From Pardosa pseudoannulata (taxonomy: Eukaryota > Arthropoda > Arachnida > Araneae > Lycosidae): DNA of 64,000 nt. This document shows positions 36,741 through 53,184 of the stretch, piece by piece (within the stretch, counting starts at the first letter, position 1; each line of letters begins with the position of its first letter). The DNA is taken from positions 62,549,375-62,613,374 of the forward strand of contig CM063500.1 in the NCBI GenBank assembly GCA_032207245.1. Direction: 5' to 3'. The position numbers were made by a program, and so were the translations under genes. Under the pieces are notes generated by a model, which searched no databases, was not told the origin of the DNA, and saw only the letters and a program-made list of their open reading frames with translations.

Positions 36741-38175
36741 TTAGTATCCATATCGTGCATATCCTAAGCCACCTAGGATACCGAGACCAAGTCCTCCGTA
36801 TCCATAGCCAGCATTGCCGTATCCTCCATATCCGTATCCAGCATTGCCGTATCCTCCATATCCGTAACCTGCATTACCGTATCCTCCATATCCATAACCA
36901 GCATTGCCATAGCCTCCATAACCAATGTTACCGTATCCTCCATATCCGAGTCCAACACCACCAGCGTATGGAGCATCGGAGACCATGAGGACTGCAGCTG
37001 GGTTCTGGTTGGCTGTACCTGGCTCGTTGGTCTTGACCTGAGCTCTGAATCCACCGTGATCTGCGACGTAATCGACTTGCCTCTTGACACCCCTGTCGTC
37101 GGTGAATCCGTAGCTTCCCTTCACGGCGTGACCACCATTACCTTCCTCCTGCCTGTACTGCTCTCCGTGCTTGTCCTTGATGTCATAGCCGAACTTATAC
37201 GGTTGGGGAGCGTGATGGTGAACTGGTTCATGAACCTAAACGTACACGAAAGTAACAAGTTATTATAAACTGGAATTACAAAAAATGAATTATATGCCTT
37301 AGATGCTCAATTTGTAAAATGAATTTTAGTGTAGATTTTGTAGTTTGAAAGTATTTATTTATTTTTTTGTATTCTTTATATTGTATAGAGTTAATATATT
37401 TATCGTTTATAATATGTAATTTATGCTCTTCATGGCAGCATTATTTTTAAAGGGTTTTATGCATAATATCAACTGTAGTAAAACAAGGATACTCTCTAAA
37501 GAATACTGAACAGTAGATACCAATATACCGTAATAATGAAACATAGCAATAGACACGCTATTTATCAACCGTGGAGCTCAGTAGTCGGGACCGAATTGAT
37601 GTTGTGTTGGTCGAGAAAATGACAAGATTTTTCTAAGAATATTCAATAGCAGCTGTATTTGGGCTTCTCCAACAGTCAGCTCTCGCGAAAATCAGCCATG
37701 CGGCCTCTTATAACCTTGACCGAACGATGGCCTAATGGTTAGCGTGCTCACCTTTGGAATCGAAGTTCGGGGGTTCGAAACCCACTATGGCATGGATGTT
37801 CATAGCCGGTCGGAATCGGCTTTAAGCAGTAGGTCCGGGTTTCATTAGCCTTCATGTTGCAAAAAGTAGACCGTAGCACTAAAAAAAAATGCCTCCCATA
37901 GTTTTAGGGGCGTCACCAGCCTGAGAAAGTAATTCTAGGTGCTACCTTCAGAATGTTGTGAGAATTTTCCAAATATTAGTTTAGCGAAAGTAGGTTGGCC
38001 AGTTTGCATCGAAAAGTACATTTTATCTATTACAAATAATTTAATGTGAATAGGATACTGAAAAATCAGAAAATCGCGGACTTGGTGGTTTTTTAATGTA
38101 GGAGTTAATTTTAATTCTAATGTTAATGTACTATACAATATTTATAATTTATATATATATATATATTATATATAT

Positions 38176-38206
<31 letters not shown>

Positions 38207-38860
38207 ATTTATATAACGGAATATATCACATTCAGAGATTACCATTTCAAAAAATGTAAAAGAATTTTACATGAATAGCTTCTTTTTTTGAAATTGAGGA
38301 ACCAGTTTAAAATATTTAAATACGATAAAAGTGTAGATTAATTTGAAATGACATTGAGATTAAATTATCTTATTTAAAAAAATAAACATTCCTTACCAAA
38401 CTAGCTTCTGCTAGTACAATAAAAGCAGCAACGGCAAGAACCTATAATAAGAAACCATATTATTATAAGAAAATACTCAAGGAAAATATAATAGGATAAA
38501 AACTAACTTGAGTATATTTCTTTTGAGTTAAGAAATACTTTAAACAATAAAAAAACAAAAATATGTCGACTCATGGAAAAAGTGTTTTGGTACTTGAGAA
38601 ATCATTTTTTAACATAGAAATGCATAATAAATTTAATAAAATTATTTTATCAACAATACATTAAAAATATAAATTAACGTATCTGTATTGGGAAATATAA
38701 AGTAAGTCAGCAAAATATAAATTTATAAAAAGTACAATATTACACATAATTTTGTAAAGAAAACAGAAAAGACTCAAACAAAATGAAGGTAACTAATTTT
38801 TAACTTCTACAGTTTGATATATATCATTATATTTAAAAGAAAACAAACCTTAGCAAACAT
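36741..38860 (-). CDS. RR-2 cuticular protein, gene 4 of cluster
   Basis: Complete gene for a 183-residue secreted cuticle protein. Exon 1 is 38849-38860 (MFAK), exon 2 is 38397-38441 (VLAVAAFIVLAEASL) and exon 3 is 36741-37235 (VHEPVHHHAP at its start, YARYGY at its end). Introns are 407 and 1161 bp, GT-AG, phase 0. The RR-2 region includes GSYGFTDDRGVKRQVDYV and ADHGGFRAQV; the tail has four regular NAGYGY units. It is closest to gene 3 in exon 1, exon 2, introns and flanks, so these two are a recent duplicate pair. Intron 2 differs by a SINE at 37713-37890, absent from gene 3. AATAAA lies at 36707-36712 on the minus strand. A 100-N gap interrupts the 5' flank 40 bp upstream of the ATG, between ATG and TATA box. 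Confidence 0.9.
37713..37890 (+). mobile_element. tRNA-derived SINE in intron 2 of gene 4
   Basis: Target copies gcctcttata (37703-37712) and gcctcccata (37891-37900). The tail ends in an A run. Gene 3 intron 2 has one gcctcttata at 25404-25413 and no insertion. It lies antisense to the gene. Insertion followed the gene 3/4 duplication. Confidence 0.9.
38150..38207. repeat. (TA)n-rich tract in intron 2 of gene 4
   Basis: Interrupted TA repeat; gene 3 has only short TA runs at the matching place. Confidence 0.9.
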
Positions 38861-38900
38861 TTTGGTTGTTGATATCCTCTGATACGAAGCGTTGATACTA

Positions 38901-39000
38901 NNNNNNNNNNNNNNNNNNNNNNNNNNNNNNNNNNNNNNNNNNNNNNNNNNNNNNNNNNNNNNNNNNNNNNNNNNNNNNNNNNNNNNNNNNNNNNNNNNNN
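38901..39000. other. Assembly gap of exactly 100 N, probably spurious
   Basis: Both sides of the gap carry the same ten bases, gttgatacta (38891-38900 and 39001-39010). Gene 3 has these ten bases once, in otherwise matching sequence (26611-26620). The gap therefore most likely joins overlapping contig ends, with no sequence missing. Confidence 0.85.
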
Positions 39001-39028
39001 GTTGATACTAAAAGTTTGAAATGCACCT

Positions 39029-39037
39029 CTATATATA
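39029..39037 (-). promoter_or_regulatory. TATA box of gene 4
   Basis: TATATATAG, separated from the gene by the N gap at 38901-39000. By comparison with gene 3 the true distance to the ATG should be about 60 bp. The upstream block is at 39061-39086, with TTCATGCATCATTAAT. Confidence 0.65.
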
Positions 39038-39229
39038 CTCGGGACGAAGAAATGGAAATCGAGATTAAACTTCATGCATCATTAATTTTTTATATTACGT
39101 GTGCCAATGCAATGATTTAAAAAGAGGTATTTAGGATCAAGTTCAGGTTGAATTAAAACCAGATCTTTGAAATATGCTGATAATGATTTCTCTCGTATCT
39201 ATTTTGAATATAAGTATACGTTTCAGTTC

Positions 39230-41430
39230 AGATTTTGTAACATTCTTAAATAATAGTGAAGGGAAAATGAAATTTCATAATTCAAATAAATTCCTTTTTA
39301 AATGTTGTTTTAAAAGTCTATTCTAAAGTCAAAGGAATCAGTAAACAACTGCAAATATCCCTAAAGTTATGTACTAATGTAGTACAGTTTACGAAACCTC
39401 GATGCTTAAAATTTCATTTACTTTTAATTCAGTCTCACTTATTATTAATTTCTGGCACTAGAAATTCTAAAATACTACTCAAATTTCTTCTTTCTCACAA
39501 TGTATGATGGCAATAAAGCTAAAGAGTTTTTCTGACATATTTAGGAAAAATTGATGTATTGATCCCTGCCTTCCTATGATCGTGCTACAATGGTTAAGAT
39601 TTCCTTTATTTGAATTAAATCCGACTTGCTAATTTTTAGCCTTAGTAACACCAAAATAATACTCTATTTTTTTTCTTTTCCATTGTTTATGATGGTCACA
39701 AATCTAAAGAGTTTCCCCATATGTAATAGGAATAACTAAATACTGTCGTTGCGATGATCTTGCTACAGTTCAAGGAGTTGAATGGTTAAAATTTTATTTA
39801 TTTTAATTAAATTCTACTTATTACCAGTTTTTTTTGTCTTAGAAGCACCGAAATAATACTCTTAATTTTTTTCTCTAAATTTATGATACTAATACAATTA
39901 AAATTTTCTGATATATGTAGAAAAAACGAATCCCTGTCGTGCTATGATTTTTTTATGTTGTACTATGATCTTCTTACAGTTCAATGGTTTAAATTTCATT
40001 TATTTGAATTAAATCCTAATTATTAATTTTTGTCCCTAGAAACACCGAAATAATACACTGTTTTCTTCTTTTTCCCAATGTATGATGATCACAAAGCTAA
40101 AGAGTTTTCCCTATATGTAGGAATAACTAAATGCTGTCGTTTCGATACTTTTGCTACAGTTCAAAGAGTTGAAAGGTTAAAATTTTATTTGTTTGAATTA
40201 AATCCTACTTGTTATCCATTTTTTGACTTAAAAACACCGAAATAATACTCTTATATTTTTTCTCTCAATTTATGATGGTAATATAATTGAAATTTTCTCC
40301 TATATGAAGGACAAATTAACCCCTGTCGTGCTGTGATTTTACCATGCCATGTCCATGTTCTTACAGTTCAAAAACGAGTTCAATGGTTTAAATTTCATTT
40401 ATTTAAATTAAATCCTAATTCTTAACTTTTGGCCTTCGAAACACCGAAATAATACTCTATTTTTTCTTCTTTTTCACAATGTATGATGATCTCAAATCTA
40501 AAGAGTTTTCCATATATGTAGAAACAACTAAATCCTGTCGTTGCGATGATCTTGCTACAGTTCAGCGTTCAATATTTAAAATTTCATTTATTTGAATTAA
40601 ATTCTACTTGTTAAATTTCGGCTCTAGAAACACCGAAATCATACTCTATTTTCATCTTTTCCACAATGTAGGATGGTCACAAAGATAAAGAGTTTTCTAT
40701 ATATATAGAAACAACTGAACCCTGCCGTTGCGATGATCTTGCTACAGTTCAAAGAGTTTAATGGTTAAAATTTTATTTATTTGAATTAAATCCTACTTGT
40801 TATCTATTTTTTGCCATAGAAACCCCGAAATAATACTCTAAATTTGTTCTCTCGATTTATGACGGTAATATAATTAAAATTTTCTCATATATGAAGAACA
40901 CATTAACTCCTGTCGTGCTATGATTTTACTATATCGTGCTATGATTTTCTTACAGTTCAAAAACTAGTTCAATGGTTTAAATTTCATTTATTTAAATTAA
41001 ATCCTAATTCTTAACTTTTGGCCTTCGAAACACCGAAATAATACTCTATTTTTTCTTCTTTTTCACAATGTATGATGATCTCAAATCTAAAGAGTTTTCC
41101 ATATATGTAGAAACAACTAAATCCTGTCGTTGCGATGATCTTGCTACAGTTCAGCGTTCAATGTTTAAAATTTCATTTATTTGAATTAAATTCTACTTGT
41201 TATCTATTTTTATCTGAGAAACACCGAAAACAATTATCTCTTTTTGTGATTTGGTCATAGAAATACTAAAACGACACTTTTACTTCTCTGAGTCTTCTTA
41301 GTCTTAATTTCCTTAATTCCCACAATGCACGATGTTTATAAAGCTAACCAGTGTATCATATGTAGAAACAACTAAACTCTGTTATGTTACAATTTTGCTG
41401 TAGTTCAAAATGGTGTAATTAAATAAAACG
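39230..41430. repeat. Gene-associated satellite, array 2 (about 190 bp units)
   Basis: The landmark 'tatgatg' starts units at about 39501, 39687, 39880, 40079, 40270, 40480, 40667, 40857 and 41068. Two unit types alternate: one with 'cacaaagctaaagagttttcc', the other with 'taatataattaaaattttctc'. A nearly identical segment recurs at 40467 and 41055, 588 bp apart, a higher-order repeat. Confidence 0.85.
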
Positions 41431-41439
41431 GAACTATGT

Positions 41440-42830
41440 AAGGAATATATTGTACACGGTAATATTAATCCTTCAATGCCCGATTTTCTAAATTTCTAAA
41501 TAGAAAAAGGTTTTGGTATCATAAACTCACCTATAACAACAGAAAAATACACTAAAAATCAAAAGTGAATTGTGCTTTTATTAAATTAAATTTAGTAAAT
41601 GTATAAAACTTGATATAACGAGCACGTTGGCATTTTTCTCATATCATATTTGATAAAGTGTATAAATGTAAAATTTTACATTACTGTTCACATATTAAAT
41701 TATCTGAAACAATTTTATCTCTTATTGAAACAAATAAATATACCATTTTTTTAACATTTAACAGAAGATAATTGGGAACATACGGGACATTTGCATCGGT
41801 GTCTTGTCATTAAGGGGAGAAAAAACCTATGAAATGACAAAATTTGAGCTAAAGCATGAAATGACTTTTTGTTCTGAAAATATCAAGGTAGGTATAGGCT
41901 TCATTATCACAAAATATTTTGAGTCACAGAATTTTGTTACTGCAGTGAAATCTGTTTCGTAGCCATACAACCTTAAATTAAACGTGACAAGACAGTTTGA
42001 CAATTTGTATATTAAATTAGACTATGAAACTGGTTCAGATGTATTATTTTTATGTATTTCTTATTCAAAATAATGTACACTGTATATGAATATATTTGTC
42101 AAAAAACTGAGTAGAAATCTTACAAATCGGAAAGTATTTTCTGGAGTTACTGAGTACTTAACCCACGAGAAGTGCCGTGGTGACCGGTAGCACTAATTTT
42201 TGTTACATCAAGATTTTTCCATATATAGATATTTTATACTAAACCAGAATCTTTCGATGTTACAACACTTCCTTTATTATACATTAGGAAGCAATAAACA
42301 GGTGAAAGCTAAAAATTATTCTATGAAAATAATAATTTTTAAAATTATTTATCTAAAAATTGACTTTAAAAGCACTGTTACCACTGCATATATACGTTGA
42401 TATGTTTGTGTTGCTTTATTGTATACGTGATGCTTTATTATACGTCATATCATGACTTAATAGTGTGGACAACAATCAAAACTAGAGGGTTACATCTAGA
42501 TATTTACAATAGTACTTAATGATTAATTTCATAATTTTACTGCTAATCGTTTTTAGCTTATGCCGTGCAATGTTAATATAAATTTTATTGAAATACTTTT
42601 TATATACTTTGGAAATTGTAATCAGAAGGGAAAGTGCACAACCATATTTTACAACATTCCTAAATACAAATTTGAACCATCTTTGACTGAATGCTTTCGA
42701 GTTATACGAAATGCATACCTACAGACATCCAGTCGAAACTAATAAAAATGCATTCAGAGAGGCTCAAAAGGAATTACCCTTGAGGACACGCGCAACCCGT
42801 AGTTACACGACAAAGCACGTCTGGCATCGG
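41440..42830. other. Unassigned AT-rich spacer
   Basis: Short open frames near 42200-42930 have no family features. Confidence 0.35.
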
Positions 42831-42837
42831 AAGCCCG

Positions 42838-43440
42838 GTGCAACTTTTCTCAGCCAAAATGCCAACAAAATTGCTTTTGATTATGAACAGAAAACATGTT
42901 TTACCAAAAATGCTGTATTAAAAGTTTAAGATATATTTCGGATTATTTGAAATAAATAATTTTTAAAAGTATTTTGGACTGTACATACACAAGTTAAAAA
43001 CCTAAGTCACATCTTTATATTTCATTCTTTTAGTAGAATAACGATGTATTTTTGACAATATCTCTACACCGACCACAACACTAAATAAAAGTAGAAAGTG
43101 TATGCGCATGCTCTAGGTCTGTGGTTTGGTTTAGTGTGGAGCGCTACTTACTGTTTTGCTAAGTAATAAAACTGGGATCTACTGCCATTCATGCCATCAG
43201 CGGGATTCGAACACCCCTGAACTACAGTTTCCGAAGAGCTGTGCTCTGCCGTTCGACCGTCGATCGGCCTAGGTCTCTGGAAACTGGAATAGATTAAAAA
43301 TATCCCTTCATGAAAAAATATTCTGAGAAAATTGCTGAAATGCATGTTATTGAGGTCTAGAAATGCTATAAGATAGTTACTCAAAATTTTGGAAGTTTAT
43401 TTCTATTGGTTGATTTTGTGTGACATGTTTTTATAATGCT
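42838..43440. repeat. Segmental duplication with 27830-28480
   Basis: Direct paralogue, including the shared SINE. Confidence 0.75.
43123..43268 (-). mobile_element. tRNA-derived SINE, orthologous insertion to 28163
   Basis: Flanked by ctaggtctgt (43113-43122) and ctaggtctct (43269-43278). Has an internal deletion relative to the full-length family; B-box 'gggattcgaacac' on the minus-strand side is still recognisable. Confidence 0.8.
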
Positions 43441-43780
43441 CGAGCCTCGCATCTTTGAGATGCGAAAACGTGGCAGTTGAAAAAAATTAGATAGAGAAAT
43501 TGTATACAAGGTATTTTTGTGTATTAGGTAAAACGAAATATGATTATTATCGTCAAAAATCTGACCTCTTTATCTTAAAAATAATTAATTTTTCAGACAT
43601 ATTTAAGCACAGAAAAATTTTATTTTTTTAAATTATGCCCATGTGTGCTAATTGCTCATGCATTGATAAAGTAGACAAATAAAATTTAGTACATAAATTA
43701 TAAATTAAAATTGTACTAAAATTTAGATTATAATTGACTTCTCAGACATATTTAAACACAGGAAAATATTAATTTGGGAA

Positions 43781-43782
<2 letters not shown>

Positions 43783-43837
<55 letters not shown>
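43783..43837. repeat. (TA)n microsatellite downstream of gene 5
   Basis: About 55 bp of TA, at the position of the long tract downstream of gene 4. Confidence 0.95.
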
Positions 43838-43839
<2 letters not shown>

Positions 43840-44115
43840 ATGTATATATATAATTAAACAGATATGTATTATTAGTATGAATATTATGAACGAAAGTTGT
43901 ATAATTGTATCAAATTTTTTACCCTCTCAGTGATTTTAAGGGGAAGTTGTAAAATATCTTGTTGTTCGAATGTAGTTCTCATATATATATATAAAAGTAA
44001 CATGATCTCCGTTGGAATATTTCTTAAAGACTCTGGATCAGTTTAAAAAATATAAAAAACAAAAAGTAATTAAAAATAGTATTTATTTAAAACAATTATT
44101 TATTTACAGAACTAT

Positions 44116-47290
<3,175 letters not shown>

Positions 47291-47348
47291 TTTGATTTCA
47301 GATATCCACTGCTATAATGCACTGATAACAAATGTCTGAAATGTTGCT

Positions 47349-47357
47349 CTATATATA
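47349..47357 (-). promoter_or_regulatory. TATA box of gene 5
   Basis: TATATATAG with a TCAGT initiator at 47321-47325, 34 bp downstream. The conserved block GTCACGCGTCATTAAT falls in 47381-47406. Confidence 0.75.
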
Positions 47358-47409
47358 CTCGAGGCAGAGAAAGTGAAATCGAGATTAACTGTCACGCGTC
47401 ATTAATTTT

Positions 47410-48640
47410 TTATATTATGTGTGTCTCTGGAATGCTTTAAATAGAGGTATTTAGGTTCAAGTTCAACTTGAACTAATATTAAGTCTTTTAAGAATGCTGA
47501 GAATGAGTTTTTGTCACCACTATTTTTGATGTAAGTAAACTTTTCAGTTTGATGTTGTAACATTGCTAAATGACAGCAAAGCGAGGCATTATTTCATAAT
47601 TCTGATGAAATATTTTCTAAATACTGTTTTAAAGGGATATTCTAAAGGGAAAGAATCAGAAAAAGAACTGCAAATATTTTCATTACTCTACAATTCTGCC
47701 TTAATATGGCACTCTTTACTTAAGTTTAATGTTTAAAATTAAATTTACTTTTTATGAAATCATACTTATTATTGATTTGCCGCCCTATCAGATATCTAAA
47801 TAATATTCGAATTTCTTTCTTTGAACGAATGAAGATCATAAAGCTTTGAAATCTTATTTATTATACATTTCGGTACAACTTTGATATACCCCCCAAAAAA
47901 TTACGCGCCAAATCAGGACTCCCTACGGACTTTTTTGGGTTGCTGTTTCTTATTTTGGTGTTGCCAATTTAGGTTTTTGCTGTTGCCAAATTTAGTATTT
48001 CCTTGTATTTTGTACCATTTTTTGAGTTTTTTTAAAGTATTGTGGCAACATTTTTTGGATTTCATATAAGTTTTACCGCCATTTCATTCATTTGCCATTT
48101 CTATGTGAAGTGATCAAGCGGATTTCGAACTTGCTGTATTTTGCTGCAAACCTGGTTGTATTTTCCAATTATATTTTTTTCTATTAATTATTTTTATCTT
48201 TTAGCTTTCAATATGCCTTCGATGTACATGTTTCGTAAATCATGTTTAACGGCTAATGTTGATTGTTTCAATAAATTTATTCAAATTGCTGCTGGGGTAA
48301 ATTGGGAGGAATTCAAAATTCCTGTATAAATAATTGTTTTTGTTAGATTGCCGACACGTATTGTCAATTGTATTTGTTAAAATTTTTGTGTAAATTGTAT
48401 ATAATATGCTATTCAGTGTCATTTATTTTGTATTTTTTATGTATTCATTGTAATTTTGTATTCTTTTTTTTGTATTTAATGATTTCGTATTTTTAATGTA
48501 TTAATTATTTGTATTTAGCGAGAATCCATCTTGTCGAGAAAAAAAAGGTGCCAAAAACAGGTATTTTGCTTGGCGAGAAAAAATGTCGCCAAATTTCCGT
48601 TTTGGAGGTATATTAAAGTAGTTCCAATAGGAACTACTTT
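47410..48640. other. 5' flank of gene 5 with a possible insertion
   Basis: 47410-47880 follows the gene 3 and 4 upstream flanks. From about 47885 the sequence changes to an unmatched stretch rich in 'tttttgtattt', ending at a perfect 11 bp hairpin (48615-48640, AAAGTAGTTCC with loop AATA). No coding sequence recognised. Confidence 0.4.
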
Positions 48641-48659
48641 GATCGGAAATTCCGAAATT

Positions 48660-51600
48660 AATCGGAAATGTTCAGTCACAAAGATACCGAAATATTACTC
48701 AAAATTATTTTTTATCTTGAATGAATCATGGTAATAAAACTAATGAATTATTATGTCCATAAATACAACTTATACATATCGAGCTATTATATTGTTGTAA
48801 CCCAAAATTGTTATAATTAAACAAAACTCATTTTTTTTAAGACAGTACGTGTCCCGTTTGGGTTTCGGAATCAAAAGTATAATACTGAAATAGTTCAGAA
48901 GAATGTTCTCAATGGCGTAGTTAATTGCTCAAAACAACGCACTTTTAATGTAAAACACCTTTTATTATATTTTCGTATGCGAGCTCTTTAAAAAACAGAA
49001 AATGTCACTCAGAAGAATTTATGGCGTAAATAATATTAATATATCAAAACACAAAAGCAACTCAAGAGCCATTTTTTCTCGCATACGAAAGAACAACCAT
49101 GTTTTTACTAAAAAAATATCGTTCGTTGCCACTCGCAACTTACAAAGAAAAAATAAAATAAATAAGATAATAATCAAGAAGAACATCAATTTTAACAGAC
49201 AATGTGACAGTACGGGTTAACGAGATTATCATATCTATAGGTACAATTGAACCATATCTCGCTATGATGTTACTGCGTCAAAATTGGTATAATTAAACAA
49301 CATTGGGGTTTTTGGTGAACACGAGGTAATGGGATGCTTATATCTCGTAGATACAAATGAACCACAACTCGATATGATTTTGCTGCAGCCCAAATAGGTA
49401 AAATTAAGCAAAATTGAGGTTATTTTTTGAGAATATGAGATAACGAGATTCTTATGTCTAAAGGTACAATTGAACCATACCTCGCTATTCTGTTGTTGGA
49501 GTCAAAATTGGTATAATTAAACAACATTGGTGTTTTTAGCGAACATGAGGTAATGAGATGCTTATATCTGTAGGTACAACTGAACCATATCTCGATATGA
49601 TGTTGCTGCAGCCCAAATAGGTACAATTAAACAAAATTGAGGTTATTTTTTGAGAATGTGAGATAACGAGATTCGTATGACTGTAGGTACAATTGAACCA
49701 TACCTCTCTATGCTGTTGCTGGAGTCCAAATTGATATAATTAAACAACATTGGCTTTGTTAGTGAACATGAGGTAATGAGATGCTTATATCTGTAGGTAC
49801 AACTGAACGATATCTCGATATGATGTTGCTGCAGCTGAAATAGGTACAATTAAGCAAAATTGAGGTTATTTGAGAATATGAGATAACGAGATTCTCATAT
49901 CTATAAATACAACTGAACCATATTCACTATGATGTTGCTGAAGTCCAAATTAGTATAATTAAACAATATTAGGGTTTTAGTGAACATGAGGTAATGAGAT
50001 GCTTATATTTGTAGGTACAACTGAACCATAACTCGATATGATATTGCTGAAGTCCATACTAGTTATGCTAAACAAAATTATGGTGCTTTTAGAGAATATG
50101 AAGTAACGAAATATCTATAGGAACAACTGGAATATACTCTCTATGATATTGCTGCAATCCAATTAAAATTTAAGTGTTTTTAGTGAACATGAAATAAGGA
50201 GATTGTTATATTTCTAGGCACAACTGAAATATATCTAGCTATGATGTTGCTATTATCCATCACTTTTTTCTTGAATGAATCATGGTAATAACGCTAATGA
50301 ATAATTAAATCTATAGATACAAGTTATACATATCGAGCTATTACATGGCTGCAACCAAAATTGTTATAATTAAACAAACTGAAAGTTTTTTTAGACAGTA
50401 CGGGTTAACGAGATTATCATATCTATAGGTGCATCTGAACCATATCTCGATATGATGTTACTGTCATCAAAATTGGTATAATTAAACAAAATTGGTGTTT
50501 TTAGTGAACATGAGGTAATGGGATGCTTATATCTGTAGATACAACTGAACCATAACTCGATATGATGTTACTGCAGTCCAAATAGGTAAAATTAATCAAA
50601 ATTGAAGTTATTTTTTGAGAATATGCGATAACAAGATTCTTATGACTAAAGGTACAATTGAACCATACCTCTCTATTCTGTTGTTGGAGTCCAAATTGGT
50701 ATAATTAATCAACATTGGTGTTTTACTGAACATGAGGTAACGAAGAAGCTTTTACCTGTAAGTACAACTGAACCGTATTTTGATATGATGTTGCTACAAC
50801 CCAATTAAGTACAATTAAGAAAAATTGAGCTTATTTTTTGAGAATATGAGATAACGAGATTTTTATGCCTATAGGTACAATTGAACTGTATCTTGCTATT
50901 CTGTTTCTGGAGTCCAAATTGGTATAATTAATCAACATTGATGTTTTTAGTGAACATGAGGTAATGAGATGCTTATATCTGCAGGTACAACTGAACCATA
51001 TGTTGCTATGATGTTGCTGCAGTCCAAATTGGTTTAATTAAACAAAACAGAGTTTTTTTAAACAGTACGGGTTAACGAGATTCTCGTATTTATAGGTACA
51101 ATTTACCATATGTCACTCTGATGTTACTGTCGTCAAAACTGGTATAATTAAGCAACATTGGTGTTTTTAGTGAAGATGAGGTAAAGAGATGTTTATACCT
51201 GTAGGTACAACTGAACGATATCTCGATATGATGTTGATGCAGCTGAAATAGGTACAATTAAGCAGAATTGAGGTTGTTTTTTGAGAATATGAGATAAAGA
51301 GATTCTCATATTTATAGGTACAACTGAACTATATCTCGCTATGCTGTTGTTGGAGTCCAAATTGGTATAATTAGACAACATTGGGGTTTTGAGAACATGG
51401 GGTAATGAGATACCCATATATGTAGGTAAAACTTAATCATATCTCGCTATGATGTTGCTGAAGTCTAAATTAGTTTAATTAAACAAAATTGAGGTGTTTA
51501 TAGAGAATGTGAAGTAACGAGATTCTCTAATCTATAGGAACAGCTAGAAGATACTTGGTATGCTGTTGTTGAAGTCCAAATTGGTACAATTAAACAACAC

Positions 51601-52190
51601 TGAGGTTTTGAGAACATGGGGTAATGAGATACCTATAGCTATAGTTAAAACTTAATCATATCTCGCTATGATGTTGCTGAAGTCTAAATTAGTTTAATTA
51701 AACAAAATTGAGGTGTTTATAGAGAATGTGAAGTAACGAGATTCTCTAATCTATAGGAACAGCTAGAAGATACTTGGTATGATGTTGCTGCAGTCCAAAT
51801 TGGTAAAATTAAACAAAATTGAAATCTTTTAGCGAACATGAAGTAAGGAGATTGTTATATCTGTGAATACAATTGAACTATATATCTAGCTGTGGTGTTG
51901 CTAATGTCCAAATTGGTATAATTAAACAAGATTGAGGTAATGTTTTATAGAATATCAGGTAACAATATTCTCATATCTATACAATTGAACATATCTCGCT
52001 ATGATACTGCTTCAATCGAAATTGGTATAATTAAACAATAGATTCAGGTTTTTTAGTGAACAAGAGGTAATGGGTTTCTTACATCTCTAGGTACAACTGA
52101 ACCTTATCTAGCTATGATGATATTTCAGTCGAAATTGGTGTAATTAAACAAAAGTGAGGTTATTCTTAACGACTATGAGGTGTGGAAATT
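48660..52190. repeat. Gene-associated satellite, array 3 (about 110 bp monomers)
   Basis: About 30 monomers with 'ggtacaactgaaccatatctc', 'tatgatgttgctgcag' and 'ggtataattaaacaa' in order. Between 49287 and 49960 two monomer types alternate (A: 'aacattggtgtttttagtgaacatg'; B: 'aaaattgaggttattttttgag'), giving a dimer of about 223 bp. A segment starting 'cgggttaacgagatt' recurs at 49213, 50400 and 51066. It grades into the family seen upstream of genes 3 and 4. Confidence 0.85.
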
Positions 52191-52383
52191 TAATTAGAAA
52201 TCATAATACGTCTTTGAAAAATTGAATACTTCGATTTCGACGCACTCCCAGAATCCTCCCTGATTTTGTTTTGCTTGTATAAAATGCTGTTCTATTTAAC
52301 TCTTTTTAGATATGACCATGAACTTGAGGCTGACTGTTTCACGTGTGAGGGTTATTGGTTCTGATTTCTGTTTTCTAGTTCGA

Positions 52384-52556
52384 TTGGTTTGGTTTGGAGT
52401 GCTACGGTCTACTTTTTGCAACACGAGGGCTAATGAGACCGGGACCTACAGCTTAAAACTGATCCCGAACGGCTACGAACATCCATGCCACTGTGGGATT
52501 CGAACTCACGAACACTCGTACCAAATGCCAGCACCCTAATCAATCGACCATCGTTC
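52384..52556 (-). mobile_element. tRNA-derived SINE with 9 bp target duplication
   Basis: ctagttcga at 52375-52383 and 52557-52565. Minus-strand head and middle with the complement of the B-box 'gggattcgaactcac'; tail at the left end. Confidence 0.85.
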
Positions 52557-52586
52557 CTAGTTCGAGGATTCTATTGAAGGACACCA

Positions 52587-52770
52587 TCCCCTATATAATA
52601 ATAGCCTAAGTTGTCTGTCCATGAATTTTTGAAGCTGTTGTACTTGGAATGGGTACAGACTTCCATATTGTATTTTTCACGAGTTAGGGTTAGCAAAATT
52701 AAAAGCGAGTTCGAAATCCACCCATTGCCCCTTTTCGAGCGTTTAATGCTATTATTTCAAGCCTTATCCT
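52587..52770 (+). mobile_element. Truncated Helitron-like 5' end
   Basis: Starts TCCCCTATATAATAATAGCC and matches the first part of the elements at 30946 and 53185 ('gaagctgttg(t)ac(t)tggaatgg', 'cgagcgtttaatgc'). No matching 3' hairpin located. Confidence 0.55.
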
Positions 52771-53184
52771 TCCTCTTATTCTATATGAAATTCATTCTTG
52801 ATAGGATGACAAAGGCGGAGAGTAATATTTAAATTTCTGGACTGTTTCTACTTGAACCTTCATATACTCTAATTAGTTGGCTAATAACATGCAGGCGTTG
52901 TACGTTTGGTACGAGGTCCGCCAACTTTATCGTCTTACTTCCCGGGTTGACGGTTCTATCCCCAACGCATCCGATTTTTTTTTAATGTCTAATAAATTTA
53001 ATATTTTCTGCTTTTTCTTTTAAATTCTTATTCCGAAAGTTGTTTTATTATTTTTAAAATAAAATTTTACTATTTTTTCAACTTTTTATAATTTTTATTA
53101 TTTTTATTTTTTTAAATTCACGTATTGCTTTACGGATGTCAATGGTCACATAAATATTTCATGTTGTGTATCCTTAAACTTTCT

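Noticed and set aside
38833..39075. Frame crossing the N gap
   Set aside because: It depends on unknown bases and covers the gene 4 promoter and exon 1.
48615..48640. Perfect 11 bp hairpin as a terminator or regulatory RNA
   Set aside because: An isolated hairpin in unannotated spacer; more likely the edge of an insertion, with no transcript evidence.
49420..49849. Paired similar frames 'MYL...QLQQHHIEI' as a possible gene family
   Set aside because: They are translations of adjacent satellite monomers.
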